Counted from the first letter of the stretch, positions 17,453 to 26,461 are shown. The stretch is DNA of 64,000 nucleotides from CAYZJD01 sp964483455 (GCA_964483455.1 CAZACK010000004.1:28225-92224), one strand, 5' to 3'. Made by a program: numbers and translations. The notes: generated by a model from the sequence alone, not told the origin.

Positions 17453-18045
17453 GCGGAGGGGCGCGAGCCGGGCTTGATCGCCGGACTGCCGCCCCGGCAC
17501 AGCGGGCACTCGCCGGGAGAATACGCGGTCACCTCGAGAGTCGCCAGCGCAACGCGGGGGACCCCCACGTCGGCCTGCCCGCCGCTACGGTCGATGATGG
17601 AACCGGCGGCCAGCACGTCGGCGCCGGCGGCGCGGAGCACCTCGACGACCTCGCGGGTGCTTCCCCCGGTCGTCACGACATCCTCGATGACAATGGCCGC
17701 CTCGCCCGGCGTAACCGTGAACCCGCGGCGCAGCGTCATCTTCCCCTGAGGATCGCGTTCCGTGAAAACGAACCGGGCGCCCACCGCGCGAGCCACCTCG
17801 TGCCCGATGATGAGGCCGCCGAGGGCGGGCGAAGCAACAAACTCGACGCGCCTCCCGGCGAACCGGCTTGAAACGTCCGCGGCCAACTCCCGCCCCAGCC
17901 GCTCCGCGTGCTCCGGGAATTGGAGCACCAGGGCGCACTGCAAGTATTCGGGGCTGTGCAGCCCGCTGGTCAGTAGGAAATGCCCGCGCAGGTATGCTCC
18001 GGTGCGCTCGAACAGCGCCAGTACGGCTTCCGCTTGCGAGGTCAC
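17449..18045 (-). CDS. pyrE: Orotate phosphoribosyltransferase
   Basis: A 198-residue type I phosphoribosyltransferase that makes OMP from orotate and PRPP in pyrimidine synthesis. The PRPP-binding loop is AIVIEDVVTTGGSTREV. ASPALGGLIIGHEVAR and RFVFTERDPQGKMTLRRGF carry the usual substrate contacts. The C-terminus ends with a short extension containing CPLC, giving a Cys pair seen in some homologues. It is the first gene of a pair with truA and is divergent from the TolC-family gene. A TATAGT box on the minus strand at 18054-18059 is so close to the ATG that the message may have almost no leader. Confidence 0.95.
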   Translation of the reverse strand: MTSQAEAVLALFERTGAYLRGHFLLTSGLHSPEYLQCALVLQFPEHAERLGRELAADVSSRFAGRRVEFVASPALGGLIIGHEVARAVGARFVFTERDPQGKMTLRRGFTVTPGEAAIVIEDVVTTGGSTREVVEVLRAAGADVLAAGSIIDRSGGQADVGVPRVALATLEVTAYSPGECPLCRGGSPAIKPGSRPSA

Positions 18046-18053
18046 AGATGCCT

Positions 18054-18059
18054 ACTATA
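18054..18059 (-). promoter_or_regulatory. Candidate -10 box for pyrE-truA
   Basis: On the minus strand the hexamer TATAGT matches five of six consensus positions. A start about seven bases on would fall within a few bases of the pyrE ATG at 18045, so a leaderless or very short-leader mRNA is implied. No good -35 hexamer is visible at the right spacing, so this is a weak call. Confidence 0.3.
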
Positions 18060-18118
18060 GCATTGAAAAATCAGGGAACTAGGCCGCCGGAGTTTTCGTT
18101 CTACCTAGTCTGAGAGGC

Positions 18119-18133
18119 GGTTTCGCCGAAACC
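18119..18133 (+). promoter_or_regulatory. Small palindrome upstream of the TolC-family gene
   Basis: GGTTTC-gcc-GAAACC is a perfect 6-bp inverted repeat, 17 bp before the ATG at 18151. It could be an operator for a dimeric regulator or a hairpin in the leader. No regulator gene lies next to it. Confidence 0.3.
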
Positions 18134-18150
18134 TGTGTCGAGAAAGGACC

Positions 18151-20103
18151 ATGAAACGAAACATCCTTGCATTCCTCCTTTGTGTTCTGCTGGCTTTTCC
18201 TCCCGCCTACGGACAACAGGGCGAGTCGCCCCAGAAGACCGCCCAGCCGGCGATTCAATGGCACTCCGGCCTCATCAGCGCGTACCAATACCGTGAGGAA
18301 GCCCCGATCCACCTCGGCAACTCCAGCCGGCTGGAATCGCTGATCCGGGCCGGCAAGATCTACCTGTCGCTCCAGGATGCCATTGCCCTGGCGCTGGAGA
18401 ACAACCTCGACATCGAGCTTCAGCGGTACGGGCCGCGGATCGCCGACGCGGACATCCTCCGCGCGGAAGCCGGCGGCTTGCTGCGAGGCATCCCGGTGGA
18501 CATCCAGCAGGGCGCCAGCAGCGCCGTGGCTCAGGTGACCGGAACCGCCGGCGGCGCCGCCGGCGGTGGAGGCGTAGCTGCCGGAGGCGGAGGCGGAGGC
18601 GACGCCATTACGACGGGCGGCGCCATCATCACCACGACGGGAACGGCCCTGCCGAATCTCGACCCGGTCCTCACCACCCAGTACCAGTGGGGACACCGCA
18701 CCATCCCCCAGACCAACTCCTTCACCACCGGCACCAACTCGCTGGTGCTGGAAAGCCACTCCGGCAATGCCTTCCTCCGAAAAGGATTCCTGACCGGAAC
18801 AACGGTAGACGTCGGTTTCACCAACACGAACGCGTTGAGCAACGCGGGCCGCCAGGACTTCAACCCCTCCACCTCGAGCGGCCTGAGCTTGCAGATCACC
18901 CAGCGGCTGCTACAGGGCTTCGGCACGGCCGTCAACAACCGGAACATCCGCATCGCCCGGAACAGCCGCCGCGTCTCCGACCTCCTGTTCCGCCAGCAGG
19001 TGATCGTCACCGTGTCCTCGGTGGTGAATCTGTATTGGGACCTCGTCAGCTTCAACGAAGACGTGAAGGTCAAGAAACAAGCGCTGGCCCTGGCCGAGAA
19101 GCTGTACAACGACAACAAGAAGCAGGTGGAGATCGGCACCCTGGCGCCGATCGAAATCGTCCGCGCCGAGGCGGAGGTGGCGCGCAGCCAGCAGGACCTG
19201 ACCGTGTCGGAGACGCGCGTCCTGTTGCAGGAAACGATCCTGAAGAACGCGCTCAGCCGCACCGGCGTGGCCAGCCCGACCCTGGCGGAGGTTCGCATCG
19301 TGCTCACCGACCCCCTGCGCATCCCCGATGTCGAGCCGGTCACGCCATTGCAGGACCTGGTGGCCGAGGCGCTCGACAAGCGGCCGGAGATCGCCCAGAC
19401 CCGGCTGAACATCGAGAGCACCAAAATCGGTCTTCAGGGCACCAAGAGCGCGCTGCGCCCGTCGCTCGACATGCTGCTGAGCTTCCAGAACAACGGCCTC
19501 GCCGGCGACATCAACTCCCTGCCTATTCCTCCGTTCCCGGGACTGCCGCCGGTCGAGCGGGACCCAAACAGCGTCGATCCGTTCTTCCTGGGCGGCTACA
19601 GCAAGGCCCTGGGACAGATCTTCCGGCGCAACTTCCCGGACTACAGCGTCGGCTTCCAGCTCAATATTCCCTTGCGCAACCGGGCGGCCCAGGCCGACAT
19701 GATCCGCGACCAGCTTTCGCTGCGCCAGCAGGAGCTTCGCCAGCAGCGGCTCACCAACCAGATCCGCGTGGACGTCAGCAACGCCCTCACCGCGGTCCAG
19801 CAGGCCAGAGCCACCTACCAAGCGGCGCTGAAGGCCCGCGTCTTGCAGGAGCAGACGCTGGACGCCGAGGAGAAGAAGTACGCCCTCGGGGCGTCGACGA
19901 TCTTCTTCGTGATCCAGGCCCAGCGCGACCTGGCGCAAGCCCGGTCTTCGGAAGTGGCGGCGCTGAGCGCTTACAGCAAAGCGCGGGTCGGGCTCGATCA
20001 ATCGACGGGGCGCGTGCTGGAGTCGTACAACATCTCCATCGACGAGGCGCAGCGAGGCTCGGTGTCGCGGCCGCCGGACCCCATCCCGGCGGTGGTGCAG
20101 TAG
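18151..20103 (+). CDS. TolC-family outer membrane efflux protein
   Basis: A 650-residue protein with a Sec signal peptide (about 1-23, ending AYGQQ). The outer membrane efflux protein repeats follow: ISLQDAIALALENNLDIELQRYG-like helices, AEVARSQQDLTVSETRVL, and the second-half ARATYQAALKARVLQEQTLDAEEKKYALG. These form the coiled-coil tunnel. A Gly-rich insert at about residues 128-152, dense in GGG and GGAAG, is unusual for the family and lies where a loop would be. Length exceeds the usual 450-500 residues. No periplasmic adaptor or inner-membrane pump gene is adjacent, so its partner is unknown. It is followed 13 bp later by the vapB remnant. Confidence 0.9.
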   Translation: MKRNILAFLLCVLLAFPPAYGQQGESPQKTAQPAIQWHSGLISAYQYREEAPIHLGNSSRLESLIRAGKIYLSLQDAIALALENNLDIELQRYGPRIADADILRAEAGGLLRGIPVDIQQGASSAVAQVTGTAGGAAGGGGVAAGGGGGGDAITTGGAIITTTGTALPNLDPVLTTQYQWGHRTIPQTNSFTTGTNSLVLESHSGNAFLRKGFLTGTTVDVGFTNTNALSNAGRQDFNPSTSSGLSLQITQRLLQGFGTAVNNRNIRIARNSRRVSDLLFRQQVIVTVSSVVNLYWDLVSFNEDVKVKKQALALAEKLYNDNKKQVEIGTLAPIEIVRAEAEVARSQQDLTVSETRVLLQETILKNALSRTGVASPTLAEVRIVLTDPLRIPDVEPVTPLQDLVAEALDKRPEIAQTRLNIESTKIGLQGTKSALRPSLDMLLSFQNNGLAGDINSLPIPPFPGLPPVERDPNSVDPFFLGGYSKALGQIFRRNFPDYSVGFQLNIPLRNRAAQADMIRDQLSLRQQELRQQRLTNQIRVDVSNALTAVQQARATYQAALKARVLQEQTLDAEEKKYALGASTIFFVIQAQRDLAQARSSEVAALSAYSKARVGLDQSTGRVLESYNISIDEAQRGSVSRPPDPIPAVVQ

Positions 20104-20116
20104 CGCGAGGCGCGAC

Positions 20117-20326
20117 ATGAGGATCAGCGTGCGCCTGGACGACGCCCTGCTCGCACAGGCGATGCGAGAAGCCGCGCGGCGCGGTGATACCCTCGCATCC
20201 CTCATCGCATCAGGCCTTCGGCTCGTGTTGGCGCAGCGGCGGCCCGCCTCGCGCCTCGCCCGGCTGGAACTGCCGGTTTGCCGGGCGGGCGGCGGCGCTC
20301 TCCCGGGCGTCGACCTGGATAACACG
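20117..20326 (+). pseudogene. VapB-like antitoxin, C-terminus lost
   Basis: The frame from the ATG at 20117 encodes a ribbon-helix-helix antitoxin: RISVRLDDALLAQAMREAA, then RGDTLASLIASGLRLVL, then the tail LPVCRAGG..LPGVDLDN. Family members normally go on with a short helix and stop. Here homology breaks after GVDLDN (about 20323), and the frame runs on through foreign-frame sequence to 20494. A GAGG Shine-Dalgarno sequence lies six bases before the ATG. The toxin remnant follows directly in another frame. A single deletion that removed the antitoxin end and most of vapC explains the layout. The DNA-binding domain may still be made. Confidence 0.65.
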
Positions 20327-20328
20327 GG

Positions 20329-20445
20329 AACTTGGCCCAGGACGCGTGGTTCGCCGCGCTGGCCATCGAATCGGGCTGCGAATGGATCACCACCGACCGG
20401 GACTACGCCCGTTTTGATGGCTTGCGGTGGCGAGCGCCATCTTGA
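20329..20445 (+). pseudogene. VapC PIN-domain toxin, C-terminal remnant
   Basis: In a different frame from the antitoxin, 38 codons end at TGA 20443-20445 and read as the C-terminal third of a VapC PIN ribonuclease: AALAIESGCEWITTDRDYARF, with the conserved acidic TDRD(F/Y) and the usual ending GLRWRAP. The first 90 or so residues, with the other catalytic acidic residues, are missing, and an in-frame TAA stop precedes it at 20320-20322. It cannot be an active toxin. Confidence 0.7.
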
Positions 20446-20477
20446 CGCGCGATTCCTGTTCAGGGGGTGCGCCCTGG

Positions 20478-22652
20478 CTACTGATTCACCTTGAAAACGG
20501 CGTATTCCTCCGCCGCGCCCGCGCCCTGGCGGACCACGGCCCGCAACTCGTATTGGCCCGCCGGGAATTTCTCCAGCGGAAATGACGCGATGTACGGGAT
20601 CGCGCCCCGCTCGTTGGGCTCCGGCAATTGGGGGCTGATCGCTCCGAGGGGCTGGCCGTCCTTTGAGAGTTCGAGTGTGAGTTGAGGCTTGCTCGCCTCC
20701 GAGGCCTGCGGGTACACCACGAAGTAGAAGGAGAGGCCGCCGCCAGGCGCATTCTGCACCTCAGCGTCCAGCCTCGGCACGACTCGGTTGCCCTGGTAGT
20801 GGAACGGGTCGATGGATGCGGCGTCCGCCGACTGAGGATCCAGCCGCCGGATGAGGGAAATGCTGCTGATGTCGATTGCCGCCCGCGGCGGCGCCACCAC
20901 CACCGATGTCTTCCTGGCGGCCGCTTTGTTTGCCTCGCGATCCATCACCGCCGATTCGACCGTATAGCGTCCGGGCGGCAGGCTCACCTGGTAGGTGTTC
21001 AGGAACTGGCGCTTGCGAAACTCCTCGATCCTGTCCAAGGGCACGTCGAAGGGGAAATCGCGGCTGAACCGCTCGACGACCTCGCCATTCTGGTTCTTGA
21101 CCAAGGCAAGCACCGAGATCCGCGTCGTGTACTTCTTGTTCGGGACGTCTTCGGTAGCGGCGACGCCGGCGAGCGGCACCTCGATGGCCAGGGTGTGCTC
21201 CTGGCGCGCATCCTGCCCGTGGAACCGGAGAGCGGCTACCTGGTAGGAAACCTGCCTCGGCAGTGGATTCGCGTTCAATGCGTTGAACAGCGGCATCTCA
21301 TATGCGAACACTGAGTCCTGGTTCGGCGGCAGAGCGAAGTAGCCGCTTCGCGACTGGACTTTCGCGTCCGGCCGGTTCACCTTTACCATCAGCCGGCGAA
21401 AGCGGCCGTCATACTGCTCGATTTGCGGCGAGTAAGCAAGCTCGTAATAGGTCATCACGTCTTCGTGGATCTGGCGGAACGGGTCGCGGAAGTCGTTCGT
21501 GTTGGAGACCAGAAATCCGCCGGTGCTCGTGGCCAGATTGCCCAGCGCCTGCTGCGTGTTGGCGTGGATGCTGTTCATGGCCGTGTCGAAGACCTTGACC
21601 TGCTCCGGAGTCACGCCACGCTCGTCTCCTTCGAGCTGCTGGGTCCGGCTCGCACTAACGGCCGACTGGAGCATGGACACGCTGGAAGCGTTCTGAGAAT
21701 CGAGTGTGAGGCCGCGGGCGTCCACGCCGTAGACGCTCACCCCGGCGCGATTGGCCGCCGCGATGGTGCTCTTCAGGTGCTCGACCATGTTCTCCGGGAC
21801 CTGGAGCCCGCGGGTGAAGTACACCACGGTCTTTCGGCCCGGAAGCGCCGCTTGTTCTTTGACGAGCGCCAGCAAGGAGAACAGCGAGGACCTCGACTGC
21901 TGGGAGCGCGTAAGCGCCTCCTCGAAGTTCAGGATGTTGAGCGTCGCCTGAGCCATTCGGGAGGCCGCCGAGGCCGGCCCGATGCCGCCCCCGCCGGGAT
22001 TCCCCCGCCCGGGCAAGTTCGTCGCCGCACCCTGCGCCGCCGCCGTGACGTCTCCCTGAACCGCTTCCAGTTCCTTTCGGATCGCTTCGGACTCGGCCAC
22101 GAATTGGGGATAGTGGGATCCGGTGGCCTTCTCCACCACCTTCCGGAGAAGCGCTGTGTCGTTGGTGAACGGCTGAAGCACTCGCAGGCGCTCGTCGATG
22201 ACGAACACCGACACGTAGACGTTCTGCTCCAGCGCTTCCCGGAGGAAATCCATGGCGGCGTTGCGTACCAGGCGCCGTGCCTCGTTATCCAGGCCCTCGA
22301 ACACCAGGCTGATCAGGCGCAGTTGCCGCATGGGGTCAAGCTGTTTCGGCCCGACCACGCTGGCGGCGGCCTCCGATCCGAGGCCGGCGGCGGCGGTCCC
22401 GGTGACCAGGCGAAATGCATTGATCTTCTGGGGGCTGCCCTCGTCGTACACCTCGATTTCCTCCGGCCGCAGATCCCGGATCAATTTGCCCTTCTTGTCC
22501 CGGACCACGAGATCGAGGAGGACTTCCTGGGTCGTCGTGCGGATCACGGTTTGTTCGGCGGGCGGGCGAGGGGATTTCGGCGGCTGCTGGGCCGCCACGG
22601 CGACTGAAAGCAATACGGCAAATAGGTGCATGGCCCGATTCACTACTTTCAT
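20478..22652 (-). CDS. Secreted VWFA-domain protein, acidobacterial type
   Basis: A 724-residue protein with a signal peptide (ending SVAVAAQQ). The N-terminal motif TTQEVLLDLVVRDKKGKLIRDL and EEIEVYDEG... is the hallmark of the VWFA-related family expanded in Acidobacteriota. A von Willebrand A fold follows (about 80-330). The expected DxSxS-like metal site is poorly matched, and a long insert rich in Gly, Ala and Gln lies at about 205-245. The C-terminal 350 residues look like beta-sandwich domains. Role unknown. These proteins are exported and may act in adhesion or envelope stress. It lies downstream of the TonB receptor with a strong terminator between, so it needs its own promoter, which I did not identify. 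Confidence 0.82.
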   Translation of the reverse strand: MKVVNRAMHLFAVLLSVAVAAQQPPKSPRPPAEQTVIRTTTQEVLLDLVVRDKKGKLIRDLRPEEIEVYDEGSPQKINAFRLVTGTAAAGLGSEAAASVVGPKQLDPMRQLRLISLVFEGLDNEARRLVRNAAMDFLREALEQNVYVSVFVIDERLRVLQPFTNDTALLRKVVEKATGSHYPQFVAESEAIRKELEAVQGDVTAAAQGAATNLPGRGNPGGGGIGPASAASRMAQATLNILNFEEALTRSQQSRSSLFSLLALVKEQAALPGRKTVVYFTRGLQVPENMVEHLKSTIAAANRAGVSVYGVDARGLTLDSQNASSVSMLQSAVSASRTQQLEGDERGVTPEQVKVFDTAMNSIHANTQQALGNLATSTGGFLVSNTNDFRDPFRQIHEDVMTYYELAYSPQIEQYDGRFRRLMVKVNRPDAKVQSRSGYFALPPNQDSVFAYEMPLFNALNANPLPRQVSYQVAALRFHGQDARQEHTLAIEVPLAGVAATEDVPNKKYTTRISVLALVKNQNGEVVERFSRDFPFDVPLDRIEEFRKRQFLNTYQVSLPPGRYTVESAVMDREANKAAARKTSVVVAPPRAAIDISSISLIRRLDPQSADAASIDPFHYQGNRVVPRLDAEVQNAPGGGLSFYFVVYPQASEASKPQLTLELSKDGQPLGAISPQLPEPNERGAIPYIASFPLEKFPAGQYELRAVVRQGAGAAEEYAVFKVNQ

Positions 22653-22656
22653 TAAA

Positions 22657-22681
22657 CCGCAGAGACGCGAAGTCTCCGCGG
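22657..22681. repeat. Inverted repeat upstream of the VWFA gene
   Basis: CCGCAGAGAC (22657-22666) and GTCTCCGCGG (22672-22681) form a 10-bp inverted repeat with one mismatch and a 5-base loop, four bases upstream of the VWFA start at 22652 (minus strand). It could fold in the leader and hide the ribosome site. Confidence 0.35.
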
Positions 22682-22685
22682 AGAA

Positions 22686-22718
22686 AGAAAAAAAGGGTGG
22701 CCGAACCCGGCCACCCTT
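22686..22718 (-). terminator. Rho-independent terminator of the TonB receptor gene
   Basis: AAGGGTGGCC (22693-22702), a 6-base loop GAACCC and GGCCACCCTT (22709-22718) form a perfect 10-bp stem. Read on the minus strand it is followed by a T-rich run from the A tract at 22686-22694. It lies 35 bp after the stop of the receptor gene at 22753. Confidence 0.9.
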
Positions 22719-22752
22719 GGTTGCGAAACTTCTCAGGCCGTAGCCCTTACCA

Positions 22753-25700
22753 TCAGAAGTAGTACTTGATGGCGAATTGCATCAGCCTCCGGCCTCGTTT
22801 TAGCGTTGGTCTGCCGAACTTCTCAAGCGTCTCCTGACTCGGTACCCCGTTCTCGAAATCGAGCGCCAGGCCGGGGTCCGCGCCACCGTTGAAGAACGGC
22901 AGTGGATGGTTCGGGAAGTTGTACATCGAGAACCGGAACTGTAGCTTCTGGTGCTCGGTGAACTCCCAGTTCTTGAATACGGACAGGTCGTGGTTTTGGA
23001 ACGCCGGGGTCTTCATGTACGGCATCCGGTAGGTGCCGTTAGCGCCGACCAACGGCGCCACGAAGCACGCGGCGTTGGCGTACTGCCCGTCCGCCAGCCC
23101 ATCCCGCGGGTCACAGATCAGCCACGGGCGCGCCGGGGTGGCGTTCGTGCCGGTGATTCGCTGGTCCGACCAGTCCAGTCCGTCGGCCAGCGTACCGCTG
23201 AACCGGAACTGTGATTGGCCGGTGTAGCCGAGCGGCCCCCCGCTCTGCCACTGCGAGATACCGGACACCTGCCAGCCGTTCAGCGCCGCCTTGGCCGCCG
23301 GGTTCCGGAACGACCCCGGCAGCAGAATGTTGTACGCGACGCTCAGGCCGTGCGTCCGGTCGTACGGCAGTATCCCGTAGCTTCGGCCTTTGCGGTCAAA
23401 CGGATCGGATGGCGTTCCGAAAGAGTCGCCGCCGATGCCCATCGCTTTGGAGAACGTGTAGGCGGCCGAGTAGTTGACCCGGCCGGTCTGCCGGTTCGCC
23501 GTCACCTGCAACGAGTGATAGTTCTGCGACAGGCCGTGCGAACGCACTCCGATCGAACCGTAGTTCTGGAATGGCCGGAAACTATTCGGGTCGGAGCCGG
23601 GCGGCGCCTTGAGCATCGCCCCTTCCGGAACTGCGTTCAGGTCCGCGCCGCAGTTGGTGCACACCATCTGGTGCGAACTCGAGTTGGCCACGTAGGATGC
23701 CTCGAACACGGTCGATGTCGGCAACCGTTGCGACAAGGTGAAGCTCCACGAGTACGTCGTCGGCACCTTGTCCTCGTTCGGCTGCAACACCGTCAGGTTG
23801 CTCTTGGCGATGCCCGGCTCCCGCGTCTCCAGGTCCTGGATCAACAACCCGCAGCAGACGTCGGTCGTGCGCCGCAGCGGTGGATTCCCGATCGTCCCGA
23901 AGACGTCTCCGTTGCGGTCGGCGTACTTGAACACGCCGCCGCCGCCCCGGATCACCGTGTTGCCACGCCCCGTCACATCCCAAGCGAAGCCGAACCGAGG
24001 CGATACCAACAGCGCCGGCGTCTTCCAGATGGACCTTGGCCCATCCCAGCCCAGGTGCGGCGATACCAGGCCAGTGTAATCGGTGATTTGCGAGTTCGGA
24101 TCGTACCGCCTGGCGTCGAACCCGAACATATAGCCGTTCTTTTCGTACATCCAGCCCTGGTGCATGAACCGGGCGCCGTATTCGAGCGTCAGCTTCCGGC
24201 TCACTTTCCAGGAGTCTTGCGCGTAGCCCGAGAATTCATGCTTCCGGAAGTAACCGGTGACGTTCTTCGTCGCCTCGTCGTAGGCGCCCACCAACCCAAG
24301 CAGCATGTCGGCATAGGCATTGCCCGTCGAGTTGCCGCCCCAGTTGGTGAACTGGAACTCCCCGTGGTCGTTGGCGGTCGTCGGCTCATCGTTGCCCACA
24401 AACTCGTAGAAGCCGCCGAACTTCATCGTGTGCGTGCCGATGACCTTGGAGAAGTTGTCCCGGATACTGATCAGCGGCTTGTTGCCGATGATGGTCGGAT
24501 CGTCCAACCCGCCCGGCTGAATGAAGTCCGCTACCCCACCGCCCCAGTCGGTGAAATTCGGAATCACGTCCGTCGTGTTCTTGAAGATCCCGCGGTACGG
24601 GTAGCCCAACGAGGAACGGGAAACCTTGTCCATCTGCCGGATCTTGTGGTTCATGCTCCAGTACGTGTAGGCGAACACCACTTCGTTTGTCGTCGACGGA
24701 TCGAGCACGTTCACCAGGCTGGTGGAACTCGACCAGGTGTTGTAGCCGCCATGCAGATCCCCCGGCCAGGGCACGTCATTGGAGTTGTACCACCACAGCG
24801 TGAACGGGTACGGGCTCGACTGGTATTCGTGGTTGAAGCGCGTGTAGAGCTTCGTGTTGTCCGAGATGTTGTAGTCCACGCGCGCCAACTGCTGGTGCCG
24901 GTGCTCCGGATTGATGATGTTGGACGTGTAGTTGTAGCCCGCCGACTTCGTCGGATCCTGGTTCGGCAGCGGCAGCAGGTTCAGCAGGATCGAGCCTCCC
25001 TTGTTGATGAACGCCGGGTTTATCTTGCCGCCCTGGAGCATCTGCGCCGTGATCGGCACCCCGCTCCAGTTGTTGTTGCCTTCTTCGTCGTTCTTCGGCA
25101 TCGAGTTCGCGTCGTAACCGTTCAGCGAGCCGAGGTACGCCGTGTCCGAGAAGTCTCCCGCGCGCATCGCTTGCGTCGGCACCGTCGCCGGGCGCACGCC
25201 GAGGTCGTGGTTCTGCCGCTGAATCTCCACGCCGGCGAAGAAGAACAGCTTGTCGCGTCCCTTGGTCAGCGGGCCGCCGATGTTGAATCCCGGGAAATAG
25301 AAGCTGTCGGTCGGCTTCTTCGTGTCGAAGAAGTTGTTCCGCCAGTCCCGGGAGTTCATCGAATGATGCCGGGCATAGAGATAGGCCTCGCCGTGGAACT
25401 CGGAGGTGCCCGACTTGGACACCGCGCTGAATACCACCGGCCCCAGGGAGTTCTCCGCCGCGAAATTCGACGTCTGAACCTTCACCTCCTGAAGCATGTC
25501 CACGTTGGGCGTCACCGCCGAGCCGCAGTTGCAGCCGGGGTCGATCACGTTGGCGCCGTCGGAAATGTTGGCGATCTGCGTGTTCCGCGTCCCGGCCACG
25601 TTATAGTTGCCGATGCCGCGGTTGAACTGGACCGTGAATCCCGCCGGCGTGTCCGGATCGTTGTAGACGACACCGGGCAGGATCTTGAGCAACTCGTCGG

Positions 25701-26196
25701 CGCTGCGTCCCAGCACCGACAGGTTGTCGATCTGTTTCGAGGTGATGACCTGCGCCTTCTCGCCGGTGTCCACCGGAATCACCTCAACCGACGAAGCCAC
25801 AACCTCCACCTGCTCGGCGGCGGTCGCGACCTTCAATTCCGTGTCCGGCAGGCTGATCCTGTCGCCGGCGTGGAAGGTGATCCCAGTCCGTTCGTATTTC
25901 TGAAAGCCCGCGGCCTCGATGGTGACGGTGTACGTCGAAGCCGGAATTCCGACGATCGAGAAGTAACCGTCGGCGTTGGACACCGTTCGGCGCAGCGCCC
26001 CGGTGCCTTCGTGTTTCAGGATGATCGTGGCGCCAGGCACCACCGCCTTCGACTGATCGGTCACGATGCCGCTCAGCGAAGCCGGAAGGCCCTGGGCGTC
26101 CAGGTCCTGGAGGTAGCCCGCAAAAAACAGGGCCACCACGAGCAACAGAATTCGGAGGTTTCCGCTGCTCAGACTTGCCGATGCACTAATCCTCAT
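22753..26196 (-). CDS. Oar-like TonB-dependent receptor with carboxypeptidase-regulatory-like N-terminus
   Basis: A 1147-residue outer membrane protein. A hydrophobic signal (about 15-34) is followed by a carboxypeptidase-regulatory-like beta fold (LSGIVTDQSKAVVPGATI..., NADGYFSIVGIPASTYTVTI), then a plug domain (about 130-250) and a long beta-barrel ending in IKYYF with a terminal Phe, the outer-membrane assembly signal. This is the Oar/Omp85-unrelated receptor type found in dozens of copies in Acidobacteriota and linked to uptake of complex glycans or peptides. A CDPGCNCG-like Cys cluster in the plug (near DPGCNCGSAV) is a visible oddity. AAGGAG lies nine bases before the ATG. The ligand is unknown. 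Confidence 0.9.
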   Translation of the reverse strand: MRISASASLSSGNLRILLLVVALFFAGYLQDLDAQGLPASLSGIVTDQSKAVVPGATIILKHEGTGALRRTVSNADGYFSIVGIPASTYTVTIEAAGFQKYERTGITFHAGDRISLPDTELKVATAAEQVEVVASSVEVIPVDTGEKAQVITSKQIDNLSVLGRSADELLKILPGVVYNDPDTPAGFTVQFNRGIGNYNVAGTRNTQIANISDGANVIDPGCNCGSAVTPNVDMLQEVKVQTSNFAAENSLGPVVFSAVSKSGTSEFHGEAYLYARHHSMNSRDWRNNFFDTKKPTDSFYFPGFNIGGPLTKGRDKLFFFAGVEIQRQNHDLGVRPATVPTQAMRAGDFSDTAYLGSLNGYDANSMPKNDEEGNNNWSGVPITAQMLQGGKINPAFINKGGSILLNLLPLPNQDPTKSAGYNYTSNIINPEHRHQQLARVDYNISDNTKLYTRFNHEYQSSPYPFTLWWYNSNDVPWPGDLHGGYNTWSSSTSLVNVLDPSTTNEVVFAYTYWSMNHKIRQMDKVSRSSLGYPYRGIFKNTTDVIPNFTDWGGGVADFIQPGGLDDPTIIGNKPLISIRDNFSKVIGTHTMKFGGFYEFVGNDEPTTANDHGEFQFTNWGGNSTGNAYADMLLGLVGAYDEATKNVTGYFRKHEFSGYAQDSWKVSRKLTLEYGARFMHQGWMYEKNGYMFGFDARRYDPNSQITDYTGLVSPHLGWDGPRSIWKTPALLVSPRFGFAWDVTGRGNTVIRGGGGVFKYADRNGDVFGTIGNPPLRRTTDVCCGLLIQDLETREPGIAKSNLTVLQPNEDKVPTTYSWSFTLSQRLPTSTVFEASYVANSSSHQMVCTNCGADLNAVPEGAMLKAPPGSDPNSFRPFQNYGSIGVRSHGLSQNYHSLQVTANRQTGRVNYSAAYTFSKAMGIGGDSFGTPSDPFDRKGRSYGILPYDRTHGLSVAYNILLPGSFRNPAAKAALNGWQVSGISQWQSGGPLGYTGQSQFRFSGTLADGLDWSDQRITGTNATPARPWLICDPRDGLADGQYANAACFVAPLVGANGTYRMPYMKTPAFQNHDLSVFKNWEFTEHQKLQFRFSMYNFPNHPLPFFNGGADPGLALDFENGVPSQETLEKFGRPTLKRGRRLMQFAIKYYF

Positions 26197-26327
26197 GCAT
26201 CAAATCTCCTTTGTTGTCTTTCCCCTTTAATTCGGGCCACGCTGCGTGTCGGCGGCATGGCAACCCCTAAAATGCCAAAAAGACCTTGAATCCTGGGTGC
26301 TCCCTACCCTGACTTGAGTTCCCCACT

Positions 26328-26356
26328 AATCTAGCAGATGGATGCTAGTGTGTCAA
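26328..26356 (-). promoter_or_regulatory. Sigma70-type promoter of the TonB receptor with palindrome in the spacer
   Basis: On the minus strand TTGACA (26351-26356) is a perfect -35, and TAGATT (26328-26333) is a good -10, with exactly 17 bp between. Transcription would start near 26321, giving a leader of about 125 nt before the ATG at 26196. CTAGCA-N6-TGCTAG (26331-26348) is a perfect inverted repeat lying over the spacer and the edge of the -10, a classic repressor position. Confidence 0.75.
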
Positions 26357-26461
26357 TACTGTTTTGCCGTAGTTGGCGAGAAAAAGTGCGGTCTTACCGA
26401 AAATAGGAACCCACCTTGAAGTGGTGCATTTTGCTCCCTTCCTGATCTGCCGGATACGGGG

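Noticed and set aside
23215..26289. A 1024-codon open frame antisense to the TonB receptor
   Set aside because: It is a GC-bias shadow of the receptor gene, with Arg-, Val- and His-rich low-complexity translation and no recognisable domain.
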